Below, one piece after another: positions 40,460-49,304 of a DNA stretch of 57,332 nt. The notes beneath the pieces are model-generated. The model was given only the letters and a program-made list of their open reading frames with translations. It searched no databases and was not told the DNA's origin. The stretch is from Deltaproteobacteria bacterium (GTDB taxonomy: Bacteria > Desulfobacterota > Desulfarculia > Desulfarculales > Desulfarculaceae). The stretch lies in assembly GCA_020444165.1 (NCBI GenBank), contig JAHLLK010000034.1, positions 1 through 57,332 of the forward strand, read 5' to 3'. The stretch's first letter is position 1. Each line of letters opens with the position of its first letter. The translations under genes and the position numbers were made by a program.

Positions 40460-42418
40460 ATGACCAGCCAGACAGACAGCCAGACGCCCCGGGTGGGGGT
40501 TTACATCTGCCATTGCGGCGGCAACATCTCCGATCACGTGGACGTGGAGGCCGTGGCCGAGGCCGCGGCCCGCATGCCCCACGTGAGCGTCTCCCGGCGC
40601 AACCTCTTCATGTGCTCCGACCCCGGTCAGGAGCTGATCATGGAGGACATCCGGGAGGGTCTCATCGACCGGGTGGTGGTGGCTTCCTGCTCCCCCAGCC
40701 TGCACGAGACCACCTTCCGCCGGGCCCTGATGCGGGCCGGCCTGAACCCCTACCTCTATCTGCACGTGAACATCCGCGAGCAGGTGAGCTGGGTGGCCGA
40801 GGGCGCCCCGGCCACGGAAAAGTCCATCGCCCTGGTGGCGGCGGCCGTGGCCAAGGTGAGCCTGGTGGCCCCCCTGGAGCCTATCCGGGTGGAGGCCCTG
40901 GATCACTGCACCGTGGTGGGCGGCGGCCCGGCCGGCCTGAAATGCGCCTGGGACCTGGCGCTCCGGGGCAGCCAGGTGACCCTGGTGGAGAAGACCCCCT
41001 TCCTGGGCGGCTGGCTGGGCAAGCTGGACCGCCTCTTCCCCACCGGTGAGAAGGCCGCCGACCTGTTGGGCTACCTGGCCCAGCGGGTGCTGCGCTCGCC
41101 CGAGATCACCGTGCTCACCTCGGCCCAGGTCACGGCCCAGGAAGGCTACATCGGCAACTTCAAGCTCACTATCGAGCGCCGCCCGCCCGAGGACCCGGCC
41201 CTGTTGGAGTCCCTGGCCTTTGCCCGGGCCCAGGGCGCGCCCGGCGAGATGGTGGTGCCCGGCCTGGGGGTTTTGCCCCAGCCCGCGCCCCCGGCTCTGG
41301 AGACGATCCACCTCACCACCGGCACCGTGGTCATGGCCACCGGCTTCACCAACTACCGCCCCCAGGTGGGCGAGTTCGGCTACGCCGAGATGCCCGAGGT
41401 GCTGACCCTGGCCGAGTTCATCCGCTTGCGGGCCCAGGCCGACCGGCCGGGGCGCTATCTCGAGATCAACGGCCGCAAGATCCGCAGCCTGGCCATGGTG
41501 CACTGCGTGGGCTCCCGCCAGGTGCCGGGCGTGCACCAGCCCGACGCGGAGGGACGCCTGTACCAGCATTGCTCCCGCACCTGCTGCAACGCGCTCCTCT
41601 ACAACGCCCTCCAGGTCCGGCTGGACCACCCGGGCACCGTGGTCTACGACTTCTACCGCGACATCCGGGCCTACGGGCGCTTCCACGAGGAGGTGTACCA
41701 GATGGCCTCGGCCAACCAGGTGCGCTTCCTGCGCTTCGCCGCCGGCCGGGAGCCGCTGATCGCCCGCTCCTCCGAGCCGGGCTACGCCTTGGAGGCCACG
41801 GTCACCGACACCCTGAGCCTGGACGAGGAGCTGGTGGTGCCCCTGGACCTGGTGGTCTTGGGCACGGGCATGCGGCCCGGCGAGATACGCGACCTGGTGG
41901 AGGTCATGAAGTGCCAGACCGGCCCGGACGGCTTCCTTCAGGAGGTGCACCCCAAGATCCGGCCGGTGGAGATCGCCACCGCGGGCATCTACCTGGCCGG
42001 CACCTGCCAGGCGCCCATGGACGTGGGCGAGGCCACCGCCGCGGCCAGCGCCTCGGCGGCCAAGGTCTCGGCCGTCCTCAGCGCCGGGATGGTGGAGCTG
42101 GAGCCCTTCGTGGCCCAGGTGGACCGCACCAAGTGCAAGGCCTGCCTCACCTGCGTGCGCACCTGCCCCTTTGGGGTGCCGCACATCCAAAACGGCCGCG
42201 CCTTCATCGAGCCGGCTTCCTGCTATGGCTGCGGCCAGTGCGCCGGCCAGTGCCCGGCCGGGGCCATCAACCTGGCCCACTTCAAGGACAACGAGATCCT
42301 GGCCGCGGTGCGCCAGGCCGTGCAGCCCGAGATCCTGCCAGCCCAGCCCATCGTGGTGCCGGGCGAGGCGGACGGCGCCGGCCTGGAGCAGGGCCTGGGG
42401 GGAGGTGAAGCGGCATGA
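40460..42418 (+). CDS. HdrA-like FAD/iron-sulfur protein 2
   Basis: About 652 residues with the full HdrA plan: N-terminal GVYICHCGGNISDHVDV, a CSPSLHETTF segment, the FAD loop VVGGGPAGLKCAWDLALRG with VEKTPFLGGWLGKLD, CVGSRQ, CSRTCCN, and a C-terminal 2x[4Fe-4S] ferredoxin (CKACLTCVRTC and CYGCGQCAGQC). It ends without an MvhD domain, unlike QmoB. Starts at 40427 and 40436 are also open; 40460 was preferred because the family N-terminus begins about ten residues before GVYICHC. It lies 37 bases (or 4, if 40427 is used) after the first HdrA gene and overlaps the winged-helix gene by 4 bases. HdrB, HdrC and MvhD partners are not in the window. Confidence 0.85.
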   Translation: MTSQTDSQTPRVGVYICHCGGNISDHVDVEAVAEAAARMPHVSVSRRNLFMCSDPGQELIMEDIREGLIDRVVVASCSPSLHETTFRRALMRAGLNPYLYLHVNIREQVSWVAEGAPATEKSIALVAAAVAKVSLVAPLEPIRVEALDHCTVVGGGPAGLKCAWDLALRGSQVTLVEKTPFLGGWLGKLDRLFPTGEKAADLLGYLAQRVLRSPEITVLTSAQVTAQEGYIGNFKLTIERRPPEDPALLESLAFARAQGAPGEMVVPGLGVLPQPAPPALETIHLTTGTVVMATGFTNYRPQVGEFGYAEMPEVLTLAEFIRLRAQADRPGRYLEINGRKIRSLAMVHCVGSRQVPGVHQPDAEGRLYQHCSRTCCNALLYNALQVRLDHPGTVVYDFYRDIRAYGRFHEEVYQMASANQVRFLRFAAGREPLIARSSEPGYALEATVTDTLSLDEELVVPLDLVVLGTGMRPGEIRDLVEVMKCQTGPDGFLQEVHPKIRPVEIATAGIYLAGTCQAPMDVGEATAAASASAAKVSAVLSAGMVELEPFVAQVDRTKCKACLTCVRTCPFGVPHIQNGRAFIEPASCYGCGQCAGQCPAGAINLAHFKDNEILAAVRQAVQPEILPAQPIVVPGEADGAGLEQGLGGGEAA

Positions 42419-42765
42419 GCGCCTCAACCGCCAAAATCGCCAAGTCCGGCAAGTCCGGCTCGGACAAGCCCCGCCTGAAGGAACTCAGGGAAGCGCGGGC
42501 CAGTCTCATCTCCCAGGCCCAGGAGCGCATGAAGTCCCAGAACCAGGAGGTGGGCCTGTTGCGCAAGGCCCTGGCCGAGAGCGCGCTCACCGTGCCCGAG
42601 CTGGCCGGCCAGACCGGCCTCAGCGGGGAGCGGGTCCTGTACTACGTGTCCAGCCTCATGAAGTACGGTGAGCTGAAGGAAGAAACCCTGGACGGGCACT
42701 ACTACCGCTACGCCCTGGTCCCCAAGGAGAAGCCCCGCAAAAAGTCCCAGACCGAGGGCTGCTGA
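42415..42765 (+). CDS. small winged-helix protein of the HdrA operon
   Basis: 116 residues. A Lys/Ser-rich start and a charged helix precede a winged-helix fold: TVPELAGQTGLSGERVLYYVSSLMKYGEL gives the helix-turn-helix (positions about 60-88) and DGHYYRYALV the wing. The C-terminus is basic and ends in QTEGC. ATGA overlap with the upstream HdrA gene makes translational coupling almost certain. It could be a regulator of the operon or a structural partner of the flavoproteins; the sequence cannot decide. Two terminators follow. Confidence 0.75.
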   Translation: MSASTAKIAKSGKSGSDKPRLKELREARASLISQAQERMKSQNQEVGLLRKALAESALTVPELAGQTGLSGERVLYYVSSLMKYGELKEETLDGHYYRYALVPKEKPRKKSQTEGC

Positions 42766-42777
42766 CCCTCGGCTTTT
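42752..42777 (+). terminator. first terminator of the HdrA operon
   Basis: CCGAGGG (42752..42758) pairs with CCCTCGG (42766..42772), then CTTTT. The loop includes the stop codon of the winged-helix gene. Confidence 0.65.
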
Positions 42778-42798
42778 ATTGCCGCCCGAAACACCGCA

Positions 42799-42826
42799 CC
42801 CCGGAGCCCCTGGCTCCGGGGTTTTT
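42799..42826 (+). terminator. second terminator of the HdrA operon
   Basis: CCCCGGAGCC (42799..42808), CCT, GGCTCCGGGG (42812..42821), then TTTTT. A textbook intrinsic terminator 34 bases after the winged-helix stop codon. Confidence 0.85.
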
Positions 42827-42911
42827 GCGTGGTGGGGCGCTGGGACCCGGGGCGGGGGGTGGTTTGGGGCAGGGCGGGGGTGCAGGGCCCGGCGGCGCGG
42901 GTGGCGGGGGC

Positions 42912-44768
42912 TCAGCCCTCGGCGGCCGACAACTCCACGGTCACGGCGGTCTCGCCCTGGCCGGTGGTCATGGAGATGCTGCCGCCCTGGGTCTCGGCGA
43001 TGAGCCGGGCGGAATAGGTGCCCAGGCCGGTGCCGCCCTTTTTGCCGTGGGTGGCGTACTTTTCAAAGAACTTGTCCCGCACCGGCTCCGGCACCTCGCC
43101 CTGGTTCCGGACCGTGACCCGGCAGGCCTCCCCCCGGCAGAGCTGCACGGAGAGGGAGCCGCCCGGCGGCGAGGCCTCCAGGGCGTTCTTGATGAGATTG
43201 CCCAGCATGGTGTAGCACAACAGCTCCTCGCCCAACACGACGAAGTGGCTGCCGTTGCCCGGCGCGCCGCCCTCCACGGCCACCTCCACCCGGAGGTCCT
43301 TCTCCCGGCAGGCCAGGCTGTTTTCCTCCAGGATCTTCCGCACCACCTCGGCCAAATCCACCGGCTGGGGCTCCAGGGTATAGGTGCCCCGCTCCATGTG
43401 GTAGAGGTCCAGGGAGAGGTTGATGAGGTTCAGCATGCGGTAGCCCGAAGCCCGGATGTGCTCCAGGAGTTCGCGTTGGGCCGGGGTCAGGTTGTCGTCC
43501 AAGAGGAGCACCATGGGCAGGCCCACCACGGCCGAAAGCGGCGTCTTCAGGTCGTGGCGGGTGATGCGGTCCACCTCATCCTTCAGCTCCTCGGCCGCCT
43601 TTTGTTCGGTCACGTCGTCGAAATGGGTGAGCACCATGTCCGGGGGCACGTAAGCGTAGGTGATGATCATGAAGCGGGTGAGGCCGGTGCTGCGGAAGCG
43701 GTAGGAGGTGGCCCGGTGGCGCACGTCCTTTTGGGCATAGCAACCGGCCAGATCGGCCTGGATCTCGGGCATGTCCTCGTAGATCTCCCGGGCCGGCCGG
43801 CCCAGGTAGTCGGTGACCCGTTTCAGGGTCACCTCCTCCATGGCCTGGTTGTAATCCATCAGCACGAAGTCGCCGTCCCGGGCCTGCCAGGTCAGGGTGG
43901 GCAGGGGGATGTTGTGGTACACCGACCGGAGACGTTCCTGGCTGGCCTGAATGTCGGCCCGGCTGCGGGCCAGGTCCTTGAACAGCACCTCATAGGGCCG
44001 GGTCAGGGAGTTCTCCATGACGGCCTTGTAGATGAGGTAGAAGGAGAGGATTTTCAGGTAATGGCCCAGTTGGTTGAACAGGCCGAACACGTCCCGGTAG
44101 AGGGTGAAGCACAGTTCGGCCAGGATGGTCAGGGCCATGGACCAGATCATGCAAACCAGGACGTAGGGTTCGAATTTTGCCCGCCGCCGCCACACCAGCC
44201 CGATGCCGGTCAGGAGAATGCCCGCGATCAGGTACTCGCTCACCCGCTTGAACAGGGTCAGCCCCTGGCCTTCCTGGAAACAGGTGGGGAAGTGCCGCGT
44301 GAAGATGAGCGTGACCAGCGCGGCCACCACCAGGCCGTAGGCGGCCAGCAGCCGGGTGGGGTGGGGCTGGTGATCCACGAAATACACCGCGACCACCAGG
44401 GACAGGGCCTCCAGATAGCGCGAAGCTATCCAGAATTGGGTGGGCACGTCGGCGCTGAAGCCGGGCAGGGCGTTCAGGCCCTTGTAAGTGAGAGTGTGCA
44501 GGAGGTCCAGGCTCCCCACGGCCAGGAAGGCCACCCCCAGGAACATGATATAGGTGTTGCTGCTGACGCGGCGGGTGTTCCAGGCCACCATGAAGATGCC
44601 GCCGGCCACCACCACGCTGAAAAGCTCGGCCAGGCTGTGGAACAGGTTGTAGGAGACCAGGCTGCACAGGTAGAGACCAAGGAAAATCAGGCCCCAGGTC
44701 ACGATCTGACCCGGCGCCGGCAACCATTGGCCCTCGCCCCACGCGCTGTCTTCGCGGGTCTCGGTCAT
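42912..44768 (-). CDS. membrane histidine kinase with MASE3-like sensor and PAS domain
   Basis: 618 residues. About seven to eight membrane spans (about 20-255) form a MASE3-like sensor (NLFHSLAELFSVVVAGGIF; GSLDLLHTLTYKGL). A PAS domain follows (about 280-390), then HisKA with His405 (ITRHDLKTPLSAVVG) and an HATPase domain with NLIKNALEA (N box) and a GTGLGTYSARLI G box. There is no receiver, so it needs a separate response regulator, which is not nearby. The start at 44768 follows CTGGAGG; a longer frame upstream is Cys/Arg-rich and not credible. Confidence 0.87.
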   Translation of the reverse strand: MTETREDSAWGEGQWLPAPGQIVTWGLIFLGLYLCSLVSYNLFHSLAELFSVVVAGGIFMVAWNTRRVSSNTYIMFLGVAFLAVGSLDLLHTLTYKGLNALPGFSADVPTQFWIASRYLEALSLVVAVYFVDHQPHPTRLLAAYGLVVAALVTLIFTRHFPTCFQEGQGLTLFKRVSEYLIAGILLTGIGLVWRRRAKFEPYVLVCMIWSMALTILAELCFTLYRDVFGLFNQLGHYLKILSFYLIYKAVMENSLTRPYEVLFKDLARSRADIQASQERLRSVYHNIPLPTLTWQARDGDFVLMDYNQAMEEVTLKRVTDYLGRPAREIYEDMPEIQADLAGCYAQKDVRHRATSYRFRSTGLTRFMIITYAYVPPDMVLTHFDDVTEQKAAEELKDEVDRITRHDLKTPLSAVVGLPMVLLLDDNLTPAQRELLEHIRASGYRMLNLINLSLDLYHMERGTYTLEPQPVDLAEVVRKILEENSLACREKDLRVEVAVEGGAPGNGSHFVVLGEELLCYTMLGNLIKNALEASPPGGSLSVQLCRGEACRVTVRNQGEVPEPVRDKFFEKYATHGKKGGTGLGTYSARLIAETQGGSISMTTGQGETAVTVELSAAEG

Positions 44769-45066
44769 CCGGCCTCCAGGCGTCGCCGCTGTCCCGGTCC
44801 TATTGAGGAAAAACCCCGGACAGGGTCCGAGGCAGGCGGTTTCCGGGCAAGGGCGGTTTGTGCACACTTGACGACGATTGCAACAGTATAGCTTAAGAAC
44901 ACGCCAAAAGGGAACCGCTTGTGACGGCTGGGAATACGCGCACAACTATTGGGTGATTGCGGCTGGCGCCCGCGGGGATTTCCCGGCTTGGCGGGCCCCG
45001 GCCTGCCGCTCCGGTCGCCCCGGCCGGGGGGGCTGCAGCCCCAGGGCCCTCCCGCCTGGCGGGGGG
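44769..45066. other. gap between two minus-strand genes
   Basis: Contains a possible -10 element TATACT on the minus strand (44885..44890) for the kinase gene, with no good -35. The part next to the protease gene (44990..45066) is GC-rich. No gene seen. Confidence 0.3.
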
Positions 45067-46470
45067 TTACAGCCCCAGGCGCAGCCGGTTGTGCCCCCGC
45101 TGCACCACCAGGCTGATCTGGCGGCGGTGGCGGCAGCGGGCCACCTCGGCGGGGAAGGCGGCGGGGTCGTTCAGGGGCATCCCGCACAAGGCCAGCAGCA
45201 GGTCGCCGGGTTGCAGGCCGGCCTCGTCCGCCGGGGAGCCGGGGCGCACCTGGGCCGCTTCCAGGGCGGCGCCCTTTTCCAGGCCATAGCGCCGGGAGGT
45301 GCGGGCCGACAGGTCCGCGACCCTGAGGCCCAGGCGGCGCCAGGCCAAATGGTCGGCCTCCTCCGGGGTCATGGCCCGGGGCGTGACCGTGAGGGTGGTG
45401 CGTTGGCCCTTGGCCGGCATGATCTCGAGCTCCACCGGCTGGTCCGGCTCCAGGCCGGCCATGATGGCCTCGTAGTGGCTGGAGTCCTCCAGGGTGTGGC
45501 CGGCCAGCCCCAGGATCACCTCGCCCCGCTTGAGCCCCGCGGCCGCCCCGGGGCTGTCCCCCGCCACCTCGCGGATCAAGGCCCCGCCGCTGGCCGCGGG
45601 CAGGTCGAAGTGCCGGGCCAGGCGGGCGTCCAGGTCCTGCAGCGAGAGGCCCAGCCACAGGGGCCGCATCTGGCCGTAGCGGGTGATGTCCTCCACCACC
45701 CGCCGCACCCGCCCCACCGGAATGGCGAAGCCGATGCCCTGGGCCCGCTGGATGATGGCGGTGTTGATGCCCACCACCTCGCCGTCCACGTTGACCAGGG
45801 GCCCGCCGGAGTTGCCCGGGTTGATGCTGGCGTCGGTCTGGATCAACCCGCTCAAGGTGGTGTCGTCGTCCGTGGGCACCTGGCGGTCCACCGCGCTCAC
45901 CACGCCCGCCGTGACCGTGTGCTGCAAGCCAAAGGGGTTGCCGATGGCGATGACCGTCTCGCCGATCATCAGGTCATCGGTCTGGGCCAGGCGGGCCTGG
46001 GGCAGGGGAGCGCCCTTGACTTCCACCTTCAGGAGGGCCAGATCGCCAAAGGGATCGGACCCGGCCACCTGGGCCTGGAAGACCCGGCGGTCGGCCAACT
46101 GCACCCGGATGGCCGTGGCCTGGCCCACCACGTGGCGGTTGGTGATGATGAGCCCCCGCCGCCCGTCCACGATGAGCCCGGAGCCCAGGGTGCGTTGCTC
46201 GCGCTCCACCGGCCGGAAGAACTCACGGAAGAAGCGGTCCAGGAACTCATCACCGCTCTGGAAGGGGTTGGCCATGCGCTGCACGCTGGTGGTGGAGATG
46301 TTCACCACCGCGGGGCTCAGGCTCCGCACGGCCCGCACCACCGGGGTGGTGCGGGTGGCGCGGTCGGCCCGGGCCGGCGGGACGGAAGCCAGGCAGAGGG
46401 CCAGGGCCAAGGCCAGTACCGGGACCACGGCCCGGGCCGCCCGGCGCGGCCGGCCAAGCCGGGGTCTCAT
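45067..46470 (-). CDS. HtrA/DegP-type periplasmic serine protease with two PDZ domains
   Basis: 467 residues. A signal peptide ([21 protein letters not shown]) precedes the trypsin-like domain: His in IITNRHVVG, Asp in [11 protein letters not shown] and Ser near 221 in NPGNSGGPL. Two PDZ domains follow (about 275-365 and 375-460), with the ligand loop [11 protein letters not shown] in the second. This is the standard DegP/DegQ plan: degradation and chaperoning of damaged envelope proteins. It is encoded directly after htpX with a 4-base overlap (ATGA), so the pair forms a membrane and periplasm quality-control unit. Confidence 0.92.
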   Translation of the reverse strand: MRPRLGRPRRAARAVVPVLALALALCLASVPPARADRATRTTPVVRAVRSLSPAVVNISTTSVQRMANPFQSGDEFLDRFFREFFRPVEREQRTLGSGLIVDGRRGLIITNRHVVGQATAIRVQLADRRVFQAQVAGSDPFGDLALLKVEVKGAPLPQARLAQTDDLMIGETVIAIGNPFGLQHTVTAGVVSAVDRQVPTDDDTTLSGLIQTDASINPGNSGGPLVNVDGEVVGINTAIIQRAQGIGFAIPVGRVRRVVEDITRYGQMRPLWLGLSLQDLDARLARHFDLPAASGGALIREVAGDSPGAAAGLKRGEVILGLAGHTLEDSSHYEAIMAGLEPDQPVELEIMPAKGQRTTLTVTPRAMTPEEADHLAWRRLGLRVADLSARTSRRYGLEKGAALEAAQVRPGSPADEAGLQPGDLLLALCGMPLNDPAAFPAEVARCRHRRQISLVVQRGHNRLRLGL

Positions 46471-47450
46471 GACCAGTCGATGCCGCCCCGGCCGCGGCCG
46501 GGGGCGGAGGGCCGGCCCGGGCCGGCCGCCGGCGGCGGCGGAGGCGGCGGCGGCGGGGCCACGTGGGTGTCGTAGCCCGGCCGGCCGCCGGGCTGGGCCC
46601 CGCCGGGGCTCATGGCCCGCAGCCGGGCCATGCGCTCGGCCATGGGAGGATGGGTGGAGAACAGGTTGGCCATGGCGCGGCCCGAGAGCGGGTTGACGAT
46701 GAACATGTGCGCGGTCTGGGGGTTGGCCCCGGCCATGGGGCGGCGTTGGTTGAAGCTCTCCAGCTTGCCCAGGGCGTCGGCCAGGGCGCCGGGGTCGTGG
46801 GAGAGCTCGGCTCCGGCCCGGTCGGCCAGGTACTCCCGGCTGCGGCTCACCGCCATCTGGATCAAAAGGGCGGCCAGGGGGGCCAGGATGGACATGGCGA
46901 TGAGGCCCACGATGCCGCCGCCGCCCTGGTTGTCGTCCCGGGAGCCGCCGCCGAAGATGGCGGCGAAGCGGGCCAGGTTGGCCAGCACCATCACCGCGCC
47001 GGCCAAGGTGGCGGCCACGGAGCTGATGAGGATGTCCCGGTGGCGCACGTGGCCCAGCTCATGGCCCAAAACGCCCTTCAGCTCCCGGGGGGAGAGCAGG
47101 TCCACGATGCCCCGGGTGACCGCCACCACGGCGTGGTCGGGGTCGCGGCCGGTGGCAAAGGCGTTGGGGGTCTCATTGTCGATGAGGTAGATGCGGGGCA
47201 TGGGCAGGCCGGCCTCCTGGGTCAGCTCGCGCACCATGGCGTGGATGCCTGGGGCGCGGGCCTCGTCCAGGGGCTGGGCCCCGTACATTTTGAGGACGAT
47301 CTTGTCGCTGTACCAATACGAAAAGAAGTTCATGGCCGCGGCAACCACCAGGGCGATGAGCATGCCGGAACGGCCGCCAAGGAAGCCGCCGGCCGCCACC
47401 AACAGGCCGGTGAGGGCCCCCAACAGAAGCACGGTCTTGAATTGATTCAT
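46467..47450 (-). CDS. htpX: HtpX-family membrane zinc metalloprotease
   Basis: 327 residues, M48 family. Two N-terminal membrane spans ([19 protein letters not shown] and [17 protein letters not shown]), then the zinc motif HELGH in [16 protein letters not shown], two further spans and the third zinc ligand Glu in [29 protein letters not shown] is the usual C-terminal signature. A proline run (PPPPPPPPP) and Gly/Arg-rich tail of about 45 residues is extra compared with the family; it corresponds to a GGC-type simple repeat near 46528..46560. The start at 47450 follows GAGGAAGG. The protein cuts misfolded membrane proteins. Confidence 0.92.
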   Translation of the reverse strand: MNQFKTVLLLGALTGLLVAAGGFLGGRSGMLIALVVAAAMNFFSYWYSDKIVLKMYGAQPLDEARAPGIHAMVRELTQEAGLPMPRIYLIDNETPNAFATGRDPDHAVVAVTRGIVDLLSPRELKGVLGHELGHVRHRDILISSVAATLAGAVMVLANLARFAAIFGGGSRDDNQGGGGIVGLIAMSILAPLAALLIQMAVSRSREYLADRAGAELSHDPGALADALGKLESFNQRRPMAGANPQTAHMFIVNPLSGRAMANLFSTHPPMAERMARLRAMSPGGAQPGGRPGYDTHVAPPPPPPPPPAAGPGRPSAPGRGRGGIDWS

Positions 47451-47574
47451 GTTTCGAACCTTCCTCGTCGTGGTTCGCCCGGCGGGGTTGCCCGCCCGAA
47501 GCGGGGTCGCCGGCCAGGGGCCCGCGCCCCGGAGCCGGCGCCATATGCGGCCGGAGCGTGGCATTCTCTGGAAA

Positions 47575-47603
47575 AACTTAAGTGCGGGGTGCGCTATTGT
47601 CAA
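47575..47603 (-). promoter_or_regulatory. predicted promoter of htpX-htrA
   Basis: On the minus strand TTGACA (47598..47603), a 17-base spacer and TAAGTT (47575..47580). It stands back to back with the surE promoter, the two -35 boxes being 11 bases apart. Confidence 0.5.
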
Positions 47604-47614
47604 CCCGCCCCGGA

Positions 47615-47644
47615 TTGACACCTGCGACCGGCCGGGAGTAGACT
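47615..47644 (+). promoter_or_regulatory. predicted promoter of surE
   Basis: TTGACA (47615..47620), 18-base spacer, TAGACT (47639..47644). Transcription would begin only a few bases before the surE start codon, which also lacks a clear ribosome binding site, so the message may be nearly leaderless. Confidence 0.45.
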
Positions 47645-47654
47645 CCCCCTCGTT

Positions 47655-48431
47655 ATGCTCATTCTCCTGACCAACGACGACGGGGTGTACGCCCCGGGGC
47701 TCCGCGCCCTGAACCAGGCGCTCCTGCACGCCGGGCACGAGGTTTTCGTGGCCGCGCCGGAAACGGAGCAGTCGGCGGTGGGCCACGCCATCACCCTGGT
47801 GGACCCCATCCGGGTGCGGCCCCTGGGCCCGCCGGCCGGGCTCTCCGGCTATGCGGTGGATGGCACCCCGGCCGACTGCGTGAAGCTGGCCGTGAGCGAG
47901 CTGATGCCCCGGCCGCCGGAGCTGGTGGTGAGCGGCATCAACCAGGGGGCCAACGTCGGCTTCAACCTCTTCTACTCCGGCACGGTGAGCGCGGCCACCG
48001 AGGCGGCCCTCATGGGTCTGGCCTCCCTGGCCTTTTCCTACAACAGCCACCGGGACCAGGACTTCAGCCAGTCCGCCCACATCGCGGCCCGCCTGGTGGG
48101 CCTGTACCCACGTCTGGCCCCGGATCCGGTGGTGAGCCTCAACGTGAACCTCCCGGCGGTGGACCTGGCGAAGATCAAGGGCATCCGCCTGGCCCGCCAG
48201 TCCACGGCCCGTTTGGGGGAGAAATTCCTCCGCCGCACCGACCCCCGGGACCGGGTGTATTACTGGCAGGCGGGGGAAACCCAGTCCACGGACGGGGGAT
48301 CCGACGCCGATTATCCTTTGCTCAACGATGGTTACGTGACCATCACCCCGGTGCGCCACGACCTCACCCACGAGGACGAGTTGCGTCGTCTGGGCACGCT
48401 CACCAGCCTCTTGAACTGGCCTATGGACTGA
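47655..48431 (+). CDS. surE: SurE, 5'/3'-nucleotidase
   Basis: 258 residues. The family N-terminus is complete: [16 protein letters not shown] with the metal-binding Asp pair, [13 protein letters not shown] with the Ser ligand, and [22 protein letters not shown] with the Asn ligand. The protein removes phosphate from nucleoside monophosphates and is linked to stationary-phase survival in other bacteria. It is transcribed away from htpX-htrA. In many bacteria it sits beside pcm or nlpD; neither is present here. Confidence 0.95.
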   Translation: MLILLTNDDGVYAPGLRALNQALLHAGHEVFVAAPETEQSAVGHAITLVDPIRVRPLGPPAGLSGYAVDGTPADCVKLAVSELMPRPPELVVSGINQGANVGFNLFYSGTVSAATEAALMGLASLAFSYNSHRDQDFSQSAHIAARLVGLYPRLAPDPVVSLNVNLPAVDLAKIKGIRLARQSTARLGEKFLRRTDPRDRVYYWQAGETQSTDGGSDADYPLLNDGYVTITPVRHDLTHEDELRRLGTLTSLLNWPMD

Positions 48432-48434
48432 CCA

Positions 48435-48473
48435 TGGGGTATTTCACCCCACGCCCAAGGGGTAGTTTACCCC
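48435..48473 (+). terminator. tandem hairpins after surE
   Basis: TGGGGT-ATTTC-ACCCCA (48435..48451) and GGGGTA-GTT-TACCCC (48459..48473), close behind the surE stop codon. No long T-run follows, though the downstream sequence is AT-rich. Confidence 0.45.
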
Positions 48474-48570
48474 AAATGATCTAACCATTGTGTGCTTGTA
48501 ACACTTGGAACAGATTACTAGTCTTTCGGTTAGATTTTCTACAAATCAAGTAAAATCAAATAGAAACAAT

Positions 48571-48600
48571 TGCACAAACACTAGTTTCCCAGTTTGTGCA
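48571..48600 (+). promoter_or_regulatory. inverted repeat next to the sigma-54 promoter
   Basis: TGCACAAAC (48571..48579) and GTTTGTGCA (48592..48600), a perfect 9-base inverted repeat with a 12-base centre. GTTTGTG is repeated directly after it (48601). It ends 5 bases before the sigma-54 -24 element and could be a regulator-binding site. Confidence 0.5.
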
Positions 48601-48605
48601 GTTTG

Positions 48606-48621
48606 TGGCACGTATATTGCT
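48606..48621 (+). promoter_or_regulatory. sigma-54 promoter of the zinc-ribbon gene
   Basis: TGGCACGTATATTGCT matches the -24/-12 consensus TGGCACG-N4-TTGCW at every defined position and has the correct spacing. Transcription should begin near 48632, 57 bases ahead of the start codon at 48689. It lies in an AT-rich island (48475..48630). Confidence 0.8.
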
Positions 48622-48688
48622 TATTAGTGGGCAGCGCGTTCAACCGAGAGCCCTAACGCTGAACCAGGTAATTTTGGGGAGACGACAA

Positions 48689-48862
48689 ATGCCCGCTTAC
48701 AATTATAGTTGCACCAATTGCGGCAACCGGGAAACTCGTATCGCCGGCATCGATGACCACACCGTCCTGTGTGATCAGTGCGGACAGGTAATGGTTCGCC
48801 GGGCCGACGTAGAGAGCCTCCTGGCTTCCTATGCCGCCACCGCCAAGCGGGCGGAGAAGTAG
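48689..48862 (+). CDS. 57-residue zinc-ribbon protein (FmdB/regulatory-protein-like)
   Basis: A very small protein with two CxxC knuckles: YSCTNCGNRETR near the start and VLCDQCGQVMVRRADV about 20 residues later, the FmdB-like zinc-ribbon pattern. A short helical tail (LLASYAATAKRAEK) follows. The start at 48689 follows GGGGAGACGAC and puts the first knuckle at the usual distance. It stands alone and is driven by a sigma-54 promoter, which is unexpected for so small a protein; its role is unknown. Confidence 0.8.
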   Translation: MPAYNYSCTNCGNRETRIAGIDDHTVLCDQCGQVMVRRADVESLLASYAATAKRAEK

Positions 48863-49161
48863 GGTTAACCCTACCTTAACCGGAACTTAACCCCAGCGGA
48901 GAGCCCGCGGCGGGCTCCCGGCCGGGGCGGGACAGGACCCCAAGCGGGTTCGGCCCGCGGCGCACTTCCGGGCGCCCGCTCCCACCCAACCAAGCCCCCC
49001 ACGGCCCTGCCGGTCGCCTCTGGCGGCCGGTGGGGCCAATCTTTTTTATAGGAATTTTCAGGCCCTCGCCCTCCGGCGCCAGCCGCGCCCGGCCCGGGTC
49101 TCCCGGGGTTTTTCCGGGGTGATGGGGCAAAATGCCCCAACATTTCTCCCTCACGGCCGGC
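48863..49161. other. GC-rich spacer without a credible gene
   Basis: Between the zinc-ribbon gene and the Exb/TonB promoter. Contains a frame on the minus strand with Gly/Pro/Arg-rich sequence only. GGGTTAACCCTACCTTAACC lies just after the zinc-ribbon stop codon. Confidence 0.35.
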
Positions 49162-49192
49162 TTGACAAAAGCCAAAGCATTCTCCATATAAA
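49162..49192 (+). promoter_or_regulatory. predicted sigma-70 promoter of the Exb/TonB operon
   Basis: TTGACA (49162..49167) with TATAAA at 49187..49192 (19-base spacer; ATATAA gives 18). Both boxes are near consensus and the only good pair ahead of the operon. The leader is about 105 bases. No Fur-type palindrome seen. Confidence 0.5.
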
Positions 49193-49304
49193 ACTATAAC
49201 GCTCCCCGGGACGCTGTTCCGCGTCCCGGGGCCTTCTGCCCGTTGGCCCCTGCCCCCGTGCTCGCGCCTCCGCGCGCCCGGGGCCGGTTTTCCGGGAGGA
49301 CCTC

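Noticed and set aside
39082..42418. Assigning the HdrA pair as QmoAB
   Set aside because: Sizes are suggestive, but the second protein lacks the MvhD domain of QmoB, no qmoC or aprBA gene follows, and the cysteine layout is closer to general HdrA.
48871..49143. 90-codon frame on the minus strand after the zinc-ribbon gene
   Set aside because: Pro/Gly/Arg-rich, no ribosome binding site, no domain, and it sits in a GC-rich spacer.
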